A stretch of DNA of 64,000 nucleotides from Lithospermum erythrorhizon (Eukaryota; Streptophyta; Magnoliopsida; Boraginales; Boraginaceae): contig JADFUC010001356.1 of the NCBI GenBank assembly GCA_019722365.1, forward strand, positions 124,001 through 188,000, in the 5' to 3' direction. Shown here one piece after another: positions 1-12,256 of this stretch. A program made the position numbers and the translations under genes. Below the pieces are notes generated by a model. The model was given only the letters and a program-made list of their open reading frames with translations, was not told the DNA's origin and did no database searches. Position 1 is the stretch's first letter. Every line of letters starts with the position of its first letter.

Positions 1-2960
1 TTTCTTGAGAAGTTTCTCCACATCATCCCTGGGCTGCTTCAAGGTAAAAAGGTGCGAGCATTTTTGAGCATTTTGCGGAAATCTCAAACCTTTGACTTTT
101 GTTGACTTTGTGATTTTGAATTTTATCGTTCGATTTATTCTGGCTTATGGGGACATTATTCGGGATCGAATATGATGTTTGATGCAATTTCGATGTTTTG
201 TGATAGTTGACCTTTTGGAATTTCAACACTCTTGGATTTTGGATAAATTATTGAATGTAATTATCAAGAAAGCCTAAATTGTAACATGTGAATTGATAAC
301 GATCGATATTCAGTGTAAAGTGTAGTTATAAATAAGAATGACTTTCGGCGACGCGGTTGATTTTTGTTAAAATGTACAAGCTAATGTAAATAAGTTAGCC
401 GAATCGCGATCGCGATTGTTTTGGGATACAAGTATGAATTATGCTCGGCTGGTAACAAATTGCGCTTCTAATTTATCGTGAGCGAATTTTGGGGTAAGAA
501 ACTAACTTGCTGACAGTCGGTAGTTACGGGTTAAAGTCGATCGAGAAGTGCTTAAATTGGAATTTCAAACTATTTGGAAACGCGAGTTCAATAAGATATA
601 GTATTTATCATCGAATTAGTCCGGTACGTAGGTTTTGTCGCCAAAATCGCTATCAACACATAACGGGTAACCTTTACTACGTGAACCGTAGAAATTTATA
701 AACGGAAACGTTTAAAGAACGGTATTTAAATTAGGATAAAAGCGGTCAAATGGTTAACAGTCAGGATTTTATTTTTTTGTAATGTGTCTGCTCGTACTGC
801 GACATTTTAACAAACATGGCGATCGAAATGATCGCTTTCGCCAATGTACTACCTAAGTAGGATTTATCACCGCTTGTTAACTTATTTATGTTCGGGTGTT
901 TGTAATGGTAAATCGATCAGGACAATGTATCCAGACATGTGACTCATCTATGTGTATAGTCAGCGACCGCAAATTGCTGACCAGATGATTTATGGCGCTG
1001 TCGGTGGAGTGGTATTTATATTTGAACATAATTATATTTTAGTGTAAATTATTGAGTATGTCTACGCCGTAGGTATTCCCCGTATTCAAGGCCGAGTAAA
1101 ATTGTGCGCTGAAGCGGTCCGGGAGCGTATATCCGCTGAAAAATGTTTTGTACGTATTTGGTTGTATCATGTGGTGTTATAGGTGTTACTTGGAAACTGG
1201 GCTGCGGTGTTTGTCGTTGTGTCGACATCAGAGCCGCCAGGCGCTTTGTGGATGTCGAGACGATGCGGGCGCTCAAGGGCGAAATTTAAAAAAGCGATTT
1301 AATTGTTATATAGCATTTACGCGAGTGTTCGGCGCGGTACCAGGAAAAAAGGACGAATTATTATATATGTTTGCTGTCATGCTCAAGTATGAAACTGGCC
1401 GAAAAGGACGAACGTTATATATTACGTGGTCAGGGTTTCATTTTTGTATCCATTTAATCGTGATTGTTCCGCTAACGTGTCAGCGCATTTTGTCCGTTAC
1501 GCTGATTTAAACGCTGCCCGGTGGCTACGTAGTCGAACCTCGCATTTGCGTGCTTTTATTCCGGCTTAGACTCTACGATGCTGTCTCAGAATAGATGACA
1601 TTTTCAGACAGTACTTGTATAACTCGTATTTACCCATCCTATCATGTATGATCGACGATATATATATAGTGGCGTATATATATATATATGTATGGGCGTA
1701 TATGTATGTATTTATCCTGCATCAGAGTGCTTCATTCGGATACGCGGTAAGTTACCATCCCACATCCGCTTCCACTAGTTCCCTGCCGAGCTTACCCCTT
1801 TCCCCAATCTTCAGTCGGGACAGTGCCTTTTTGGAAGCAATGAGTCGCGAGTGTTCAGACTCTCACGAGGCTGGTAGACGGCTGGGCCAGATCCCTGGCA
1901 AATTCCTCTTTTTCATTATCACTTGATGTAGACGCTTTCTTTCTACTTGGGGATTCTGAGATGTCGAATTTGTAATATATTTTGTGATTTTGATTGCTAA
2001 GGATTTGTTATGTTTTGGGTTCGGGCTAGAAATGCCACCGATGGTTAAAATTTGTATGTCAATATTCTCGCCTAACCTGTTATTTTTATCAAACTGTCAA
2101 AGTTCTGTGGGTTTTTAAACAGAATTTGCCAACCATCGATCAGCGACCGGGGACATACGTGTCGATGACGACTAACCTCGGGCGCACGACCAGGCGGCCG
2201 TTACAATTACGGTATCGCAGCCTGTGTTTCCGCTTAATCTTGGTTCCGCGCGCGACGTGCTTACGCCTAAGCGTTTTGTAAAAATTTTGTGTCATGAGTC
2301 TTTTATGAGTCTAAATTATTTTTATTTTCTTTCCGTAGACCTGCCCGAGACACCGAGAGTCGAGTCACAACAATGACCGCGTGGACCTCGTTGTGGCAGA
2401 GTGCTTCTGTAGCAGCGAGACTGGAAGCTGGCAGGGCGACACCGAAGAGCGGGTGGCACTCAGAGGGGCGTGGGTGCTGGGTAGCCCCTCGCGAGCCAAG
2501 GGCGCAAGTGAACCCAGTTGCATCAAGCGGTCCCCGTGAGGAGGCGCACCTTTGTGCACGAGGATTTCGAGAGGCAATGGGTGCTCGACGCAGCCCCCTC
2601 GCACTAACCCAAGAAGAAGACCTCGGCAGGCTGGTGATTCGCACTAAATCGCTAGACGCCGCTGGCGGACCAAATTCGAGTTTCAGGAATACGCCGACAA
2701 TCGAGGCTGCGATTGAATTCTTGAGGCATTAGAGAATAAGCTCAACCGACGGGTTTGTGGGATTTAGCCAAGCGAAGTTCATGCTGCACTACTTGCTCCA
2801 GGAGTTCGAGTCGGCTGAACCACGTCTACAAGGATTTGGGCGGTTGGGGAGGAAGTAGATGCCGATCACTGGGTTAGATTCGGGAACTCTCTTTAGGCGC
2901 ACTTTGTTCGAGATCATATGTAAAGTGCTGGCTGAGGAGTCGGGTTCGTATGCGCTTGGT
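1..2960. other. Gene-free region, GC-richer toward the right, possible old transposon remnant
   Basis: I recognise no gene or RNA here. Short open frames exist (for example 1148-1510 and 2373-2732 on the plus strand) but they overlap frames on the opposite strand and show no domain I know. Base composition changes: about 2150-2950 is clearly richer in G and C than the AT-rich DNA after 2960. That abrupt change suggests an inserted, decayed element rather than host intergenic DNA. A short TA-rich run lies at about 1658-1705. The left edge of the window cuts whatever this belongs to. Confidence 0.4.
1658..1705. repeat. TA-rich simple repeat
   Basis: Two runs of alternating T and A separated by a short 'gtggcg' interruption, followed by a 'gtatg' step repeat. 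A simple-sequence repeat with no other visible role. Confidence 0.6.
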
Positions 2961-4505
2961 TCATAAATTTACTTTTATGAAAATATATTTAAAAAATAAA
3001 TTTATTAATATTAATTTTATATTTTTTGAACTAAAAAATAAGCAGAATTGATGGCCAAAGCGTTAGTGACACACAAAAACAAAAACGTCTCAATATAAAT
3101 TTAAGTAATAACATTCAAGCACCTTAAACGATACATTATAAATGATTTGGCTATTAAAAACACTAAGCATCCAAGATAAAATTCTGAACTTGGGGCGCCG
3201 ATTTAGACGCAAGGGAGTCGTTCGCGTTCGCTTCATTAACCGGACTCGCTAGTCGGTTTCGGGTTCGGGTCCACGCCGCTTTCGCTGGGTCCACTTACTC
3301 ACAAGCAAAGCGGTCGAGAGATTTTAGCCAAAAGTTCGCCTCGAAATACGCGTTTCAAGCATAGATTCTGGTGGACGTTCGAATCGCCAGACATCGCCGT
3401 TAGCTCGTTAACGCATGACCGCACATAACCTTGTGTTTCTGGGATTCACCTCTTATTACCGAAGTCTGATAACCCAAGTAACCAAGATTTATTTAAATCA
3501 TCGACCATGAAAGTAAAGATAATTATTATTACGATGTCCACTCAACTAACCTAAGTCCTGCCTCACAAAAAACTAAATTGCTCTCCTCTATAAATAAAAG
3601 AATCCACTACTCCTGCTCATTCCTCACATCAAACATCATCACCGTTCAAAAACACTCTTGGTAATATACATCATCCTTAATTCTTACTACTTCTTAATTA
3701 TAAAAACTTCCTTACATTGCTCACAAATTAACGCTGATTCCATCTTTATCAAGTCATTCGATCAAGAATTTCAAAGGAAATTCTCAATATCATCATCATC
3801 TTTCCTCGATTTAAGTCAAGATCAATATCATAATACTCTACTATCCTATTTCCCTTTTGTTTTTACTTTCTTTTTATGAATGAATTTTTGGGTTTATTTT
3901 ATTCTATGATGTATGAATCAACTTTGGTTAGTTGGATGTTTATGGTTGTTTTATTTAAGCGTATGTTAAGACTTCTGCTGTCTGATGCCAAATTTGTTTT
4001 ACGAATTTGCTTTACTCGATTTCTTTGATATTTCATGGGCTTATTTTATTGACAAGAAGGTTGCTTACTTTTTATTCAAGTAATAACAGGAATTACGGCG
4101 AATAACCGCTAGAATGCAATCGCGACGTCCGTGAATTGCGGTGTGAAGACGGGATACGCTTCGTCACACTAACTAACAGAAGATGACCTGAAATGCGACC
4201 TCATTAAATTTTTGCAAATAACCGTGATTCATTTACCACCATAAAGCACCGATGAACATAAACATGATCGGTTTGCATCTGATAGTTAATGCACATATTG
4301 TCCGGCCCACCTCCATAGCCACGTGTGGTGTGATTTACCTTTTACGATTTCATTTACACACTTTGTGCCCTTCAAGTCCCATACCAAACAGTCAAACACC
4401 CATTCAGTTTCTTGTGAAACTACCTAAATTGACACCTTCTCCATTCCCACCCAAAATCCAATCAATCTCAAAACATTTCTCCACCTTCACCTTACTCAAA
4501 TCAAC
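2961..4505. other. Intergenic DNA upstream of the DUF726 gene
   Basis: No gene recognised. The stretch alternates AT-rich DNA with a GC-richer patch at about 3185-3440. A TATA-like box at 3589-3596 followed by a C/A-rich leader looks like the promoter part of an LTR, but no matching second LTR was found. A G-box core CACGTG lies at 4320-4325, about 250 bases before the start codon of the next gene; whether it acts on that gene is unknown. Confidence 0.4.
3589..3596 (+). promoter_or_regulatory. TATA-box-like motif
   Basis: TATAAATA followed by a C- and A-rich stretch, the usual look of a plant core promoter. No open reading frame of note follows directly, so it may be a relic LTR promoter. 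Weak call. Confidence 0.25.
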
Positions 4506-4563
4506 ACTTAATCCCTGCAATATCCCCTTATTTTATAACACTTAATCCCGCAATATCTCCTTA
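4506..4563 (+). repeat. Short tandem duplication before the DUF726 start codon
   Basis: The words 'cacttaatcc' and 'gcaatatc' each occur twice about 33 bases apart, with small differences, ending 13 bases before the ATG at 4577. This would fall in the 5' leader of the gene. Confidence 0.6.
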
Positions 4564-4576
4564 ATTAATTAAACAA

Positions 4577-7500
4577 ATGCCAACGTCCTCTATCTTAACG
4601 CCAACGCAAAGGTACGCAGCGGGAGCTCTATTTGGGCTGGCCCTGCATGAGGCACAGGCCCAGCAGACGAGCCCATTGGGCCAGGGCAGCTCGGACTCGG
4701 TTTCCGATGATCCTCTACTTTGGGTCAACGCTTCCTCCTCTCTCCTCCGACCTATCTTCAAGTAATAATATTCTACTCCCAGTTTAAAACATTGTTAACT
4801 GTTTATTTTTCTTATTACTTGAGGGTTCAGTGTCGGTTCCGTTCGGTTCGGTTTGGTTATACTTTGGTCAAATATATTTAATATTACATGTGTCGCTAAA
4901 AGATCGTCAACTTTCTAATTTTGTTGTGTTGAGTTTTTAAACATTGACCTCAATATTTTGTAATATGCCATATAATATTGGGCAAATGGCACCAAAATCA
5001 TTATTCGATCACTTGTTCAACTTTGACCGTTTTCCATCATTGATGTTTTTTGTAGAGGAAACTTGGTAATTCAGTCGATTTGATGCTACATGTTATGTTT
5101 TCGTGTTCATGGCTGTTTGGTTGATTGGGTGTGTGATCGTTTGTTTTCTTTAATTGTTTACACCATTTGATTTAACCGATGAATTGATTAGGATAAATAG
5201 TGGATGTCGTAATTCTTAATTAGTAAAAAGTATGAAACGGTCATACTAGCGGTCCCTCGACCCCTCGAGGTCCCTGCCCTGAATTCTACAAAGGAGGTAA
5301 ATCGCAGGACGAGAAGAAAATTCTATGGTGGGCAAAATATCGATTCTTACTTATAAAATACTCCGTAAATAAATAAAAATTTCGAACTACAGGTGGACCG
5401 AATAATATAAAATGTCCAAAACTCCAAATTTTAACAAAATGAAGAGGTGAATATACAATTTAAAAAAAAAATATGTGGGCCGTGGCCCGGGTTGACCTGT
5501 GCTACTGTCCGTGCCTGAGTATACTAGAGCTGTGTTTATTTTTTTAAATTCATTATTAGGTTTCTGGAAATTAATGAGGCAGCATGGACTGGATTAGAGG
5601 AAACTGCTGCTGCTACACCCGCTAAGCATCATGTAGGAGCAGTAAGTTCTTCGTTTCCTCAATTCTCGTTGTTGAGATTTAATTGGATCAAGTTATATAA
5701 GAAATTGTTTATAAAATGTTTTTCGCTTTATTTCTTGCTATGTTATGCCACATTTCAAATTAGCTGCTCTTCCGAGAAAAAATAGATTATGTACGAGTCA
5801 TATGTCTGCTTTAAAAGTATTAAAATTTGATTTTCTTTAGGTTAATTCTTGTTCACTTTGTATCAGTACATGAGATTGCTCGCTGAAGAAAGCGAAGAAG
5901 CTTCTGCAACTATGGAAGATATGGAACTTGGTCTGTCAAAAGGTGTTGATGCCATGGCTGCAAGCATGGAGACTACCCATGATGATTATGAGTCTAGTAA
6001 AGAAAAACAGCGGGATTATGCTAATGAATATCGTGAAAAGTATTTAAAGCCAGAGACAAAGTCTCAGCCTGAAGTGGATATTGTGACCAAACAAATTGAG
6101 CAGGTTATAAGTAAGGATTTACCTGAAAGTGAGGACGAGCATACAAAATCCTCCAAGGGAGTGGAAGAAAAGCCTTTGGAAGAGGTCAGAATGCTCGAGT
6201 ATCCAAGGAAAGTTACAGTTCTGTACGAGCTCCTTTCAGCTTGTCTTGCTAATGCACCTGAAGACGATAAAAAATCTACAAAACAACGAAAAGGCTATGA
6301 TGCTCGGCATCGTGTTGCTTTGCGGTTGTTGTCGACCTGGTTTGATGTTAAGTGGATTAAAGTGGTAGGAAACATACATTATTATTATTATTTTTTCAAA
6401 AAATTGTCTTCCTTACCTATCCATTTATTCTCTCATTCCAATTAAATTTTTGTGTGAAAGTCAAAATATGTTTTATAAGTCTACCATGAGATGATTTTAG
6501 TGTGGTTCATGCTGCTACCTGTTTCCCTATGATTTTATTTAAATAAAGACCTCCACTTTTACTGCAAGTGGGGTTTTTGAATCCTAGATCTACCCAAGGT
6601 AATATTACATGAATCTTATCACTAGATCAAATCCGCACCCGTAGGTTTCTCTATGAAAGTTATAGTATCTTCAACACATTATCCCATTAGTAGGAGTCTT
6701 GCCCTTGCATGTTTTACAATAATTGTTGAATTAGTTGCATTCTTTGGTTTGATGAGATTTACAATCTTTCCAGATCCTTTTCCAGCTTCTAGATCTACTG
6801 AGTGCTGTATGAGTAGAAGGTAGAAGTGATAAGCCAGCCTAATTCTAGAAGTGAGCATCGTACATAAGGATTTGGGCATAACCATTCCCAAACATAATGA
6901 CTTTATCACCTAGTTTCCAACTCCTAAATCAAGTTCTTTTAAGCTAAACAATCAAACAAAAAAAGGCGGAAGGAGTACACTTCACAATAGATAATAACCG
7001 TAGGTAGTGTAATGAACCATTTGATTTATTCCACTATGTTCAAGAGTCGGAGAATATAAAGCCTTTGACTCCATAGGACATGGAAACAATACTTTTCAGG
7101 AATACGATTAAGAATTTTCTGAACATATATTTTGCCGCCATATGAACTATTTTCCGGATGCTCCCCACACTCCGTCTGTGGAACTGATGGTAACTTGCCA
7201 GCAATGATAAGTTTTATCCATTTTTTTGTCTAAGACTTCAAGAGTTAATTGAGGGTAGATAATATTATTCAATTGGATGGTGGAGTGAGCTCTTATTTGC
7301 GTACTTCTACCAATGCAGCCATTGGAATAGACTAGAACTCGATTCATGCATTTCTGCATCAATTATAATTTCTTCTTCTTTCTTCTTCTTCTTCCCTCAA
7401 TGCTTTTTCCCTAGAAACTCTCTGTATGTTTTGGTTGAATAATGTCTCCGTCCACAGGAAGCAATTGAGACTATGGTTGCTAGTTCGGCGATGGCTTTAT

Positions 7501-10500
7501 TGAAAGAGGAAGAGGCTAAGGAAAATGATCCTTCATCAAAAGGAAAATGGGATAAGTGGAAGCGAGGAGGAATCATTGGCGCAGCTGCATTAACTGGAGG
7601 AACATTAATGGCAATTACTGGTGGTATGATGCTCATTAAGCTCCCTAGTTAGTTAAGTTTGTGGTTTGGGAACTAGCTTATGTTTCTGATTGGTCTATAC
7701 TATCATCTTCAATTTATTCTTTATAGGTTTGGCTGCTCCAGCTATAGCGGCTGGATTTGGTGCTCTAGCACCAACACTAGGGACAATAATCCCTGTGATA
7801 GGAGCAAGTGGATTTGCTGCAGTAGCTACTGCAGCAGGCAGTGTTGCGGGTTCTGTTGCTGTTGCTGCTTCATTTGGTGGTATATTGATGAATTGCATCT
7901 TTTGGATATACTGTTGTAGTTACTGGAACTATATGTAATTCAAGAACTACCTGATCTGAAAATACATTAGGAGATGTAGTATCGATCTGTGACGTCACTT
8001 CAGATAATTGTGCTTTGTATATTTTGGGTTCGTAACTTTACTTTCCTTATCCAGCTGCTGGAGCGGGACTTACAGGAAGTAAAATGGCCCGGAGGATTGG
8101 AGATGTTAAAGAATTTGAGTTCAAACCTATTGGAGAAAATCACAACCAAGGGGTGAGGCTTATACAATTTTTCAATTGACCTTGTTTTTCTCCTCTTGTT
8201 GGTTTTCTTAACCAATTCAGAAACAGACTCCCATTATCAAAGGAGTAAGGTTGTGTACTTCTCGGAACCCCCCCCCCAAGCACTTTAGAGGAGCCTCCGC
8301 AGAGGCAGTGGGGCATGTTAACTGAGACTGTTGATTTTTTAACTTCAGGTTGCTCATTTTTGTTGACATCATTCTAATCGTCTCCATTCACATTATGTGC
8401 ATGATTTTTTCATTGGTTTGTTCACTGGATTGCTATATGTGAGCTAGTGTGGAGGGCAGAATATCTTATGATTGCTTCTCTGGTTTAATCAGAGGCTAGC
8501 AGTGGAAATCCTGATTTCTGGATTTGTCTTTGAGGAGGAAGATTTCAAAAGGCCATGGGAAGGTCAGAATGATAACATGGAAAGGTAGTCTATGTGGTGC
8601 TTCTCATCAAAATGATTATATATACTTAGGTTTTCTCATTGAATTTGTCTGTCTTTGTTAAATTACAAGAAAATACAGTATCTTGTATATAGTGTACTGA
8701 GGTAGTTTAGGAAAACTTTTTAAAAACCCTATCTACTTTCATCATCTCTCTCTCTTTTGTGATGTGTCGATCAGTCATTTTCTTCAATTTGAACGTACCT
8801 TTTCAAAAGCAGTCATCTTTTACTATTGTTCCTCTGGGCTTCGATTACAGGTAATATCCCTTTTCCTGTCCATCAGTCATTTTCTTCAATTTGAACGTAC
8901 CTTTTGAACGTACCTTTTCAAAAGCAGTCATCTTTTCAAGTCGGGCTTTAATTGTTGTCAAATATTTCATAACTGAAGCATTTATTCAGGTATGCCTTGC
9001 AGTGGGAATCAGATAACCTAATTGCTGTAAGCACTGCTATTCAGGATTGGCTTACTTCAAGTAAAATTTCACTCTCAGAATAGCTATACCCGTGAAGATA
9101 CAGATAGTGATGTTCCATTGATGTTTACTAATGCATGTTACAAGACTTGCAATGGAATTAATGAAGCGCGGTGCCATGATGACTGTATTAAGCTCGATTA
9201 TGACAGCTTTAGCATGGCCAGCAGCGTTGCTTGCCCTTACGGATTTCATTGACAGCAAATGGTCCATAGCTGTAGACAGGTATTAGCTGTTGCTTGGTTG
9301 TTAAGATTGAATGCTTCAATGCAGATAACCTGACTATGAAGAGCTTTGTAAGTTATGGCGTAAGATATGATATTGTACCTGATTGATAAACGGTTATGAT
9401 TATTTTTGTCATCAGAGGCTCTTTAAAATGACTACAGTACATTAGGAGTAGTTTCCTTTATCATATATACTGTTCTAGAAGGCAGCTAATTTCACTTGGT
9501 TATGCTTTAATTTCTTATTTTAATTTGAAATTGTTATTCATGAACTTTGCTATTTTGAGCAAGTCTAGCTCCTTAATTTGACTAGCATTTAATTGCTAAA
9601 GGACTCTTAATACTTTCTTGTAAAGATAATTGTCTTATGTATTTTGTATCTGTAAATCATAATCATATATTGTACTTCATTTCTTCTGACATTCAATAAT
9701 GAATCTTTGTTGGCCAAACTGGTGCTCTTTTGATTTTTCCTTTGCTTTTTCTCAAGTTATTCTAAGAAATTCTAATAAACTTTAATATGCAGATCTGACA
9801 AAGCTGGTATAATACTGGCTGAAGTGTTACTAAAAGGGTTACAAGGACAAAGGTATAAAATTTATGATGTCATTTCATCACATTGTTGTTTTGAAGTTTC
9901 AGTTCTTCCATTCATATCTCCTCATGGCGGTTTCAGGCCCGTGACCCTTGTAGGCTTTTCACTTGGAGCAAGAGTCATCTTCAAGTGCCTCGAGGTTTTA
10001 GCAGAAAGCGAGCATGGTGCTGGGAGTCAGCTTCAACTTGCTCATTTTTATGGCACACTTGTGCTTTTATTTTATGATCATAATTTCACTTTCAATTGTT
10101 TCATTGTCCTACGGCGTCAAAGTTTTTAGTTTCTCTGACTCTTGGATATAATGGAATAAATCAAAATGGATCATTACACTTATCTATTATTTATACATTG
10201 TGAAGTAGTAGATAGTCTTTAACACTAAATATTTGAATTCAATTTGGGAACATCCTCCTTGTTATGACAGATGCAGGCTTTTATCTTATCCCATACTCCT
10301 ACCCTTGCTTAGATGGGAACTCTTTATAGGCATTGCAACATGCTATATGTGATAAACAATACTATATACAGGTGCTGGGCTTGTTGAAAGGGTTATCTGC
10401 TTGAGCACTATTTAATCAAAAGATGAACTGGAAGCTGCTGGGAAGGTACTGAATGATTCTCCTTTGAAACTGTCTTCTCATTTATGATATCAGACATGCA

Positions 10501-11284
10501 TATTCGGTTTAGTGGTTCCTTTTCTATCCGACTTACTTCAATTTTATAAACTCCGGCTACCTAATTTCTAAGGGTTTTTTGACAATTGACAAGGCACAAT
10601 TTTTCATGCTATTTTGTATTTATCTCTAGTTTTCAGTTCTCCCTCCCGTCTAATATTCATTCATCGTATTACTTTTATTCGAAAGTGGAACTCCTTTGGG
10701 AATTTATTAAAATGGAGTACTAGTTTTAAATGTCTGTTAATTGAGTCTTGCAGGTTGTGGCTGGAAGATTTGTGAATGCTTACTCTACAAATGACTGGAT
10801 GCTAGGAGTTGCATTTCGTGCTAGGTATATTCAGGAAATTCACTTTTGCCATGTTCCAAACATGCAATTTAGGATTGTTTTATTAGTTACTATGATTCAG
10901 GATGGTTAACAATAGACTTAATGTAGTTAATGCTATAATCCTCTCCCAGATCACCTTGGCTCAGCTTCTCTCGATTTGTTTCCTGAGAACTAATGTTGTT
11001 TTTTGTACAGTCTCCTGACTCATGGACTAGCTGGAATTCAGCCAGTGGACGTTCCTGGAATTCAAAATGTAAGTTGTCATCCTCAGAAGTGTGTTAATCT
11101 TTTCCTTTCCCAATGTCGCTCTTGTTAGTCAGACATCGATTCTCTTGCCTCTCTTGTATTCCAGGTTGACGTCGCCAGCATCATCGAAGGCCACTCTTCT
11201 TATCTATGGACAACGCAGCAAATCCTAGAACAGCTTGAATTGGAGACGTCTTATCCTGTATTCAATCACTTAACTAAGTCATAG
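4577..11284 (+). CDS. DUF726 / TMCO4-like transmembrane and coiled-coil protein, 15 exons, two exons damaged
   Basis: Recognised from the conserved DUF726 blocks of plant TMCO4-like proteins. Exons I can splice: 4577-4761, 5560-5641, 5867-6364, 7458-7623, 7727-7879, 8055-8152, 8493-8584, 8990-9060, 9145-9279, 9793-9852, 9937-10016, 10372-10445, 10754-10824, 11011-11068, 11165-11284 (stop 11282-11284), about 647 aa if frame is kept. In order: N-terminal block LTPTQRYAAGALF; acidic, coiled-coil-like stretch (about 90-200); Gly/Ala-rich hydrophobic region (about 296-380); a second hydrophobic segment (about 455-485); then GFSLGAR near residue 522, the G-x-S-x-G nucleophile elbow of an alpha/beta hydrolase. 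The substrate is not known for this family; a membrane location is inferred from the hydrophobic stretches. Two lesions: a canonical exon 8-9 splice shifts the frame by one base, and exon 12 holds an in-frame TAA at 10413-10415. Either it is a recent pseudogene or the assembly has small deletions. The other 13 exons look well conserved. Confidence 0.9.
8224..8325 (+). mobile_element. Au-like SINE fragment in intron 6 of the DUF726 gene
   Basis: Contains a 'taaggttgtgtac' block, a C-run, and the end 'gaggcagtggggcatgtt', which resembles the 3' half of plant Au SINEs (ggtaaggctgcgtac ... ggg). A related copy with the same closing block 'tcagaggcattggggcatgtt' lies at 36290-36419. The 5' tRNA-like part was not identified, so this may be truncated. 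Confidence 0.55.
8764..8936 (+). repeat. Direct duplication inside intron 7 of the DUF726 gene
   Basis: A block starting 'cagtcattttcttcaattt' and ending 'caaaagcagtcatctttt' occurs twice, about 103 bases apart. The second copy has an extra internal duplication of 'gaacgtacctttt'. Intronic, no coding effect expected. Confidence 0.8.
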
Positions 11285-12256
11285 TTTTCTTCTTCTGGCT
11301 GAAGCTTCTATCGGAGAAACTTGCTACTTGTTGACCTGTTTTAGCTCGGTATAGTTGGATTTCGGCTAATATGATGGTCAGCAGTAGGTTTTCAGTAAAC
11401 TTCTAAGCCACTTACTTTTCTTCTCAGTTTAGGCTTAAATATCATGATGACTAATACAGTGCCCAACTTCCGGCCAACGTTAAAACTGTAAGCTAACTTT
11501 TTAACCCCGGTCAAGTTATATGTATAGGTCGTATTGTTGTATGTGGCTTCTTAGTATAACCTCCATTTTTAAGCATTGTTATTTAATGATTCTTTGTTGG
11601 AATTGTTTAGTTCCTCTCTACACAAGCCAAAAGCGGATAAAATCGTTCCAGTAACCTCATTCAAATTGATCATAATCTTTGAATACTCATGATACTTGAA
11701 CCATAAAATTCTTGCAGTGATTAAGGCTACCACCAATAAGGGTAGAAAGTTACGGTCGTATTAAGAGATTGTTCTATTAAGATTCTTAAAAGACTTATTT
11801 TTTTCAATTTATTAATTATTATGGAGCTTGTTTGATTATTTTTAAGTTCTTAGGGCCAAAGCGCAAAAAGTATATATATATTATATTTAAGTAATTCTTA
11901 TGTTATGGCGTTATAAGTTTAGCGTTTGTGAATGCGTTAATCTGATATCTTCGATTGTATTTTAGTGTAGAGATCATTTTATATCTTTTTAACTAACCAT
12001 AAAACAAGTTATTGTTTGAGTTTTAGTATTTAGGTTCTATAACTTTTCTTGAAATTTTGAATGACACATCCTGTTCTTATTGTTATCTATATGGTGGTGC
12101 AAAGTTGTGAGTTTAATTTTGGAAAATGAAGAATTGATTATGAATGGAGTTTGGGTTGAGATGACAGTCAATTAAAATGTTGGAGATATCTTAATAGCAA
12201 AGAAGAGGGTGACATCAAACCAAAAAAGAAAAGCATTGCATTTTTATTAGAAGATA
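11285..12256. other. Intergenic region between convergent DUF726 and LRR genes
   Basis: No gene seen. It holds the 3' untranslated regions of two convergent genes. On the minus strand an AATAAA signal (12243-12248 in plus coordinates, TTTATT) follows the LRR stop codon by about 9 bases. The remainder is AT-rich with no repeat I could recognise. Confidence 0.6.

Noticed and set aside
1148..1510. 120-codon plus frame
   Set aside because: No family match, odd composition and a conflicting frame on the other strand; no splice or promoter context.
6679..6909. Minus-strand frame of 76 codons
   Set aside because: It lies wholly inside intron 3 of the DUF726 gene and matches no family I know.
7690..7938. 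Stand-alone 82-codon protein rich in Gly/Ala
   Set aside because: It is exon 5 of the DUF726 gene read with flanking intron, not a separate gene.
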